NCBI GenBank assembly: GCA_913775265.1
Contig: CAJYJH010000068.1
Coordinates: 62,001-126,000 of the forward strand
Length of the DNA stretch: 64,000 nt
Reading direction: 5' to 3'
From: an uncultured Mucilaginibacter sp.
GTDB taxonomy: Bacteria > Bacteroidota > Bacteroidia > Sphingobacteriales > Sphingobacteriaceae
Made by a program: the position numbers and the translations under genes. This document shows positions 59,983-64,000 of the stretch, in pieces; within the stretch, counting starts at the first letter, position 1, and each line of letters starts with the position of its first letter. The notes under the pieces are model-generated. The model saw only the letters and a program-made list of their open reading frames with translations. It did no database searches and was not told where the DNA came from.

Positions 59983-61090
59983 GCATTATATAATTTTTAA
60001 TTACGATTTAGACAAATTAGCCGGAACAGAGCGTGCCATTTATAATTTAGTTGATTACCTCAGTGAACGCAAGTTTACAAAAACTACAGTGGTATTAGCG
60101 CATGAACCTTGCGACTTGGCATTTGACTTACCCCCCACTGCAGCAGATGTCGTTTTTTTAGGGAAATACAAACAAGAACGATATTCAAATATTCTTGTTT
60201 CGCACTTGCGTCATCTGGTAAGGCTTTACAGGTATTTAAAAAATCAAAATCAATTAGATCAATATATTGCCATAACAACAAATCCGCTATTGGCGTTAGT
60301 AATGTTTTTAGCAAATAGTCTTTTGCCTAAACGCTGTAGAGCTCAAATAACATGCGAGCACTTTTCGATAACGGCAGCCGGCAAAGGCACATTGTTAGTC
60401 AGAAATTTTTTGTACCGGTATTTATATGTAACAACACTAACTGAAAATGATTGCCGGATTATTGATCAGAAATATCATCCCAGGAAAACTTCATGTATTC
60501 CGAATGCTACTCCTTTCGCCCTTAAATCCTATCAGGATTTTAAACGTAACAAGTCGTTTTTATCAATTGGCCGCCTCATTTCGCAAAAAGGCTTTGACTT
60601 ATTGATTACATCTTTTGCTAAAATAGCTGCTAAATATCCTGATTGGTCGTTAGTAATTGTAGGTGATGACTACGGCGAAAAAGCTGAACTGCTGCGTTTA
60701 ATAAGCCATTACGGATTGCAGAAACAAATTACTATAGAGCCAGCAACTAAAAACATATCGAACTACTATAAGCAAGCTGCATTTTATGTACTGTCTTCAA
60801 GGTTTGAAGGCTTACCTATGGTATTGCTGGAAGCGATGTCTTTTGGTTTACCAATTGCATCGTTCAATTGCCCTACTGGTCCCAAAGAAGTTATTGATGA
60901 CAGCAATGGATTTTTAGTAGATAACGGTAACACCCATCAGCTTTCTGACGCCATTGGTAAATTAATATTTGATGAAAGTTTACGATTGCAAAAAGCTAGC
61001 GGATCAGAAAATAAAGCAAAACTTTTCACTAAAGAACATATTAATGCACATTGGGATAAGTTTTTATTACATATTAAAAATGACTGCTAA
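59972..61090 (+). CDS. GT4 glycosyltransferase of the EPS locus
   Basis: A 372-residue GT-B enzyme. The N-terminal half opens with HYIIFNYDLDKLAGTERAIYNLVDYL; the donor half has SIGRLISQKGFDLLITSFAKI and the E-x7-E motif in SSRFEGLPMVLLEAMSFGLPIASF, plus CPTGPKEVI. It extends the lipid-linked repeat unit. Sugar specificity is unknown, although PTGPKEVI is common in CapM/GalNAc-type enzymes. Overlaps of 11 bases at both ends couple it to EpsG and the beta-helix gene. Confidence 0.92.
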   Translation: MKNEHYIIFNYDLDKLAGTERAIYNLVDYLSERKFTKTTVVLAHEPCDLAFDLPPTAADVVFLGKYKQERYSNILVSHLRHLVRLYRYLKNQNQLDQYIAITTNPLLALVMFLANSLLPKRCRAQITCEHFSITAAGKGTLLVRNFLYRYLYVTTLTENDCRIIDQKYHPRKTSCIPNATPFALKSYQDFKRNKSFLSIGRLISQKGFDLLITSFAKIAAKYPDWSLVIVGDDYGEKAELLRLISHYGLQKQITIEPATKNISNYYKQAAFYVLSSRFEGLPMVLLEAMSFGLPIASFNCPTGPKEVIDDSNGFLVDNGNTHQLSDAIGKLIFDESLRLQKASGSENKAKLFTKEHINAHWDKFLLHIKNDC

Positions 61091-62567
61091 CGACATGCTA
61101 AAAAAAAAGCTCACATTAATTCATATCATTGTTTTGTGTATATTTTTTTCAATAACATTATACAATAAGGTTATTGCAGCCACCATAAACGTTAAAACGC
61201 TTGGGGCCAAGGGCGATGGAATAACTGATGACACTCAAGCTATAAAAAATGCTTTTTCTAAAGCTGCGGTTAATGGAGGAACCGTCTACTTTCCTTCGGG
61301 TAAATATCTAACAAATATTATTGATATAAGACCTTCAAAAGCTGTAACTATTAATATTACAGGAGTAGCGGGAAAAACCACTCTAATTAAAAAAGTTGAT
61401 GACCCTGTGAATGTAGCGCTGTTTTTCTGCGAGGTTCCTAATGTCAGTTTATCATTTACTAATTTAACATTAGATGGCTTAAAAACCAGAAAATTTAGAA
61501 AATGGAAGCAAGTGAAAGCCGGTGTGGTTGATTTAGACGAAGCAATAAATGGAATATACACTTACAATATAAATCAGCTTGCCGTTAATAATTGTGTAAT
61601 AAATAATTTTCATGGGCAAGGGATAGCCTGCTATAGCGGCAACAAACTAATAGCATCAAAAAATCAAATTAATAACGTTAGCGGTTCCGCAATTACGGGT
61701 CACCGTGTAAAATCAGTCTATGTAAGTAATTGTTCTATTAAAAACACAGGTTACATTGATGAGACGTATATTCTGGACGGTTTGAAAAAGAACAAAAAGT
61801 CATCATATCCTCAAACTACTTTCGGCGATGGCATTGAAGGCGAATGCGATTCAATGGTAGCTAAAAACAACTACATTGTTAATCCCGGAAGGTGTGGAAT
61901 AGTACATGACTTAGCTAGAGATCTGGGTTACAAAAACAGTGTTGCCATTGTTAGCGGAAATACAATAATAGTTAACAGTAAAAATGTGAATAATAATAAC
62001 CCGCCATCGGGTATGTGGTTTGAGCAGTCGTATACAGTAAATGTAAACAAAAATGTAATTAACCTGCTCAATTCAGAATCACCTGTTGTATCTGGATTAA
62101 GATTTTATGCGGTTACAGGCTCCATAAATTGTTCAGATAACATCATAAATGCCGATAAATATCAAAATATATCCAACGAAGCTATAGGTATATTTGAACC
62201 CGTTCTTAAAGCAGCATCTATTACTAACAATAAGATGAACGGCAAATTTAAAAATGGCATCACGATTTCATATGGCAATGCTGAATCATCAATCTTAAAT
62301 TTAAAAATAGCTAATAACACTATAGGTGCATTGCAACATGCAATCGCCTTCAGTATTGATGCTAAAAAAGCCTTCCCACAAAAAGTAGAAATTTCTCATA
62401 ATGATATTGGACTAGAAATCAGTAAAACTTTTCTGTTTAGTCGATACGGTGCTCAGCCAAAGGATATGCCACAAAGCGCTGTTTTTCACATCCGGAGTAA
62501 TAAGATTCGAGGTGTTATCAACAATCAGCTCCCTAAAACGGTAGCAGGAATAAAATTTGTTAACTAA
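61080..62567 (+). CDS. Exported right-handed beta-helix (pectate-lyase-like) protein
   Basis: A protein of 495 residues from ATG 61080 (490 from 61095). The signal peptide is LTLIHIIVLCIFFSITLYNKVIA. The mature start NVKTLGAKGDGITDDTQAIKNAFSKAAVNGGTVYFPSGKYLTN is the pectate-lyase-3/GH28-like opening. A long run of short parallel-helix coils follows (repeats such as ISHNDIGLEIS, ASITNNKMNGKF). Such proteins in EPS loci are thought to modify or cleave the polymer; the catalytic residues are not evident. The track start at 60969 lies deep inside the GT gene and was rejected. A run of nine A lies just after the start. Confidence 0.85.
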   Translation: MTANDMLKKKLTLIHIIVLCIFFSITLYNKVIAATINVKTLGAKGDGITDDTQAIKNAFSKAAVNGGTVYFPSGKYLTNIIDIRPSKAVTINITGVAGKTTLIKKVDDPVNVALFFCEVPNVSLSFTNLTLDGLKTRKFRKWKQVKAGVVDLDEAINGIYTYNINQLAVNNCVINNFHGQGIACYSGNKLIASKNQINNVSGSAITGHRVKSVYVSNCSIKNTGYIDETYILDGLKKNKKSSYPQTTFGDGIEGECDSMVAKNNYIVNPGRCGIVHDLARDLGYKNSVAIVSGNTIIVNSKNVNNNNPPSGMWFEQSYTVNVNKNVINLLNSESPVVSGLRFYAVTGSINCSDNIINADKYQNISNEAIGIFEPVLKAASITNNKMNGKFKNGITISYGNAESSILNLKIANNTIGALQHAIAFSIDAKKAFPQKVEISHNDIGLEISKTFLFSRYGAQPKDMPQSAVFHIRSNKIRGVINNQLPKTVAGIKFVN

Positions 62568-62569
62568 AC

Positions 62570-63364
62570 ATGACAAATCGTACCAGTTCAATTTCTGTAA
62601 GTGCTGTTATTCCGGCTTACAACTCGCAGGTCAGCATTTCAAAATGCCTCGAATCTGTCATTAATCAAACAGTGCCGGTTTTAGAAATTATTGTTGTAAA
62701 CGATGGTTCAACAGATGACACTGTAGCTATTATTAATCAATTCATTGATGATCATCCTCAGTTTATTATAAAACTTTTTACCGTTCCAAACGGAGGCCCG
62801 TCAGCGGCACGTAACCTAGGCATTGAGAAAGCCACAGGAGATTTGATCGCTTTTTTAGACGCCGATGATTGTTGGGTTAATAATAAGCTAGAAGAGCAAC
62901 TTGAAGTCTTTTACACCTATGGAACAGATGTAATTATTGTAGGATGTAAAACTTCTGACGTAAAATTTAAATCAGTAGAAGACAAATGGATTGTAATTGA
63001 TTTTAATATGTTACTATGGAGCAATGTATTTTCAACACCAGCCGTTGTTACATGGAGGCATTTGTTACTTAATACTCGTTTTAATGTGCGACAGAAATAT
63101 TCTGAAGATTACGGGCTTTGGCTTCAACTTGCAAAAGGCGGAAAATCTGTAATAGTAAACAAAAAGTTAGTTTTACTCTCAGACAAACCAATTTATGGCC
63201 ACTCCGGCCTTTCATCTCAGTTATGGAAGATGACAAAGGGTGAATTTATGAATTTTAAACTCCTGCGACAAAAGAATTATATCAGCATATCTCAATATTA
63301 CTTTTTTTGTGCGTTGTCTCTTTTGAAACATTTTAGAAGAGTATTAATTACCCGTTTTAATTAA
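62570..63364 (+). CDS. GT2 glycosyltransferase of the EPS locus
   Basis: A 264-residue GT-A enzyme: VSAVIPAYNSQVSISKCLESVINQTVPVLEIIVVNDGSTDDT, then GGPSAARNLGIEKATGDLIAFLDADDCW with the DxD metal motif. The C-terminal third is membrane-associating. It starts two bases after the beta-helix stop, so it belongs to the same operon. The sugar added is unknown. Confidence 0.93.
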   Translation: MTNRTSSISVSAVIPAYNSQVSISKCLESVINQTVPVLEIIVVNDGSTDDTVAIINQFIDDHPQFIIKLFTVPNGGPSAARNLGIEKATGDLIAFLDADDCWVNNKLEEQLEVFYTYGTDVIIVGCKTSDVKFKSVEDKWIVIDFNMLLWSNVFSTPAVVTWRHLLLNTRFNVRQKYSEDYGLWLQLAKGGKSVIVNKKLVLLSDKPIYGHSGLSSQLWKMTKGEFMNFKLLRQKNYISISQYYFFCALSLLKHFRRVLITRFN

Positions 63365-63380
63365 TTGATATACAAACATT

Positions 63381-64000
63381 TTGAAAAAGCTTTACAGACT
63401 TACTACTATTCCGGTCTCGCTAAACATTCTCTTAAAGAATCAGCTTAGATATTTGAATCAATACTTTCATGTTACTGCAGTATCCTCACCCGGTAAATAT
63501 CTTGATGAATTAGAGCAAAGAGAAGGCGTTCAAACTATTGCGGTTGAATTTGAAAGAGAAATCAATATAAAAAAGGACATAAAATCATTATTAAATCTAA
63601 TTAAAGTTTTAAAAGCTGGCAAACCAGACATCGTCCATTCCAATACCCCTAAATCGAGCTTGATTGCTATGCTGGCTGCTAAAATAGTTGGTGCTCCGTG
63701 CCGGATATATACAATTACCGGTCTTAGATTTGAAACCGAACATGGATTAAAAAGAAGGATATTGATTTGGATGGAACAAGTTACTTGCCGTTGTGCAACA
63801 CACGTTGTAGCCGAAAGCAAGGGAGTTAAAAGGATGATTGAAGAAAACAATCTCTCTAACAAACCATCCGTTATAATAGGCAATGGTAATATAAATGGGA
63901 TTGATGACAAATTTTGGGATAAAGAAAAAGTAGCAGAAGAAATAAGAAATCGCTTAAAAGAGGAATTAAATATTGAAGATGGCGACTTCGTATTTTTATT
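63381..64000 (+). CDS. Partial GT4 glycosyltransferase at the right edge
   Basis: Not in the ORF track because it runs off the window. TTG at 63381, 16 bases after the GT2 stop, opens 206 codons: KKLYRLTTIPVSLNILLKNQ, then PDIVHSNTPKSSLIAMLAAKIVG and APCRIYTITGLRFETEHGLKRRI. The PDIVHSNTPKSSLIA segment and the ITGLRFE loop match the N-terminal half of GT4 enzymes such as CapM/PglA-like galactosyl- or GalNAc-transferases. The donor-binding half is outside the window. Confidence 0.85.
   Translation, partial: MKKLYRLTTIPVSLNILLKNQLRYLNQYFHVTAVSSPGKYLDELEQREGVQTIAVEFEREINIKKDIKSLLNLIKVLKAGKPDIVHSNTPKSSLIAMLAAKIVGAPCRIYTITGLRFETEHGLKRRILIWMEQVTCRCATHVVAESKGVKRMIEENNLSNKPSVIIGNGNINGIDDKFWDKEKVAEEIRNRLKEELNIEDGDFVFL

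Noticed and set aside
60969-61079. Upstream start of the beta-helix ORF
   Set aside because: It lies inside the GT4 gene and would put the signal peptide about 40 residues from the N-terminus; ATG 61080 or 61095 fits export.
1-64000. CRISPR arrays, insertion sequences, tRNA/rRNA genes
   Set aside because: No regularly spaced repeats, transposase motifs or tRNA-like cloverleaf segments were recognised by eye.

Overview
The window looks like a chromosomal stretch of a Bacteroidota bacterium, most likely family Sphingobacteriaceae (Mucilaginibacter/Pedobacter-like). This is inferred from gene content: eukaryotic-type NADP isocitrate dehydrogenase, RRM-type RNA-binding proteins, GH51/GH43/GH15 glycosidases, a DUF3347 lipoprotein, a CheB-CheR-PAS-histidine kinase giant, and many OMP barrels and lipoproteins. 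Several genes also carry a TAnnTTTG box upstream, the Bacteroidota -7 element. No rRNA, tRNA, CRISPR, insertion sequence or prophage was recognised. The ORF track uses TTG/GTG starts freely, so many starts were moved to an internal ATG.

Layout. 1-995: no convincing gene (possible partial lipoprotein at the edge). 996-6017: phnA/yjdM, pfkA, an RRM protein, a three-gene overlapping ECF sigma/membrane-protein operon, a DMT transporter and a small coiled-coil protein. 6342-12729: a light-sensing unit, a bacteriophytochrome with no output domain followed 16 bp later by a 1620-aa CheB-CheR-PAS-histidine kinase. 12954-20938: secreted PKD protein, 7TM hybrid kinase, aldo/keto reductase, APC permease, luciferase-like monooxygenase, ElaA-type acetyltransferase. 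21004-27533: manA, DUF5655-like gene, icd, lipoprotein/barrel pair, acidic protein, dnaX. 27727-31021: leftward operon of CDF transporter, NUDIX, bioA and a ferritin-like protein. 31110-38235: aminotransferase, paired outer-membrane barrels, Gre-like protein, GH51 and GH15. 38527-50706: nucleotidyltransferase/phosphoesterase pair, nudK, OMP, LacI/MFS pair, Cys/Met PLP enzyme, GH43, gltA, DUF3347 lipoprotein, Gly-rich RRM protein. 51176-57096: GT4-GT4-HAD operon, lone response regulator and small genes. 57695-64000: start of an exopolysaccharide locus (Wzz, EpsG, GT4, beta-helix protein, GT2, GT4) running off the right edge.

The strongest unusual signals are: (1) an A11 homopolymer in dnaX exactly at the end of the clamp-loader core, where either slip gives an almost immediate stop. 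This is a textbook layout for a slippage-made gamma subunit, here about 387 aa. (2) The phytochrome separated from its putative kinase partner. (3) An in-frame TAG followed by a 29-codon open tail after a cupin gene. (4) A nucleotidyltransferase-phosphoesterase gene pair. (5) A ferritin-like protein in the bioA operon. All functional statements rest on motif reading by eye; no database search was possible.
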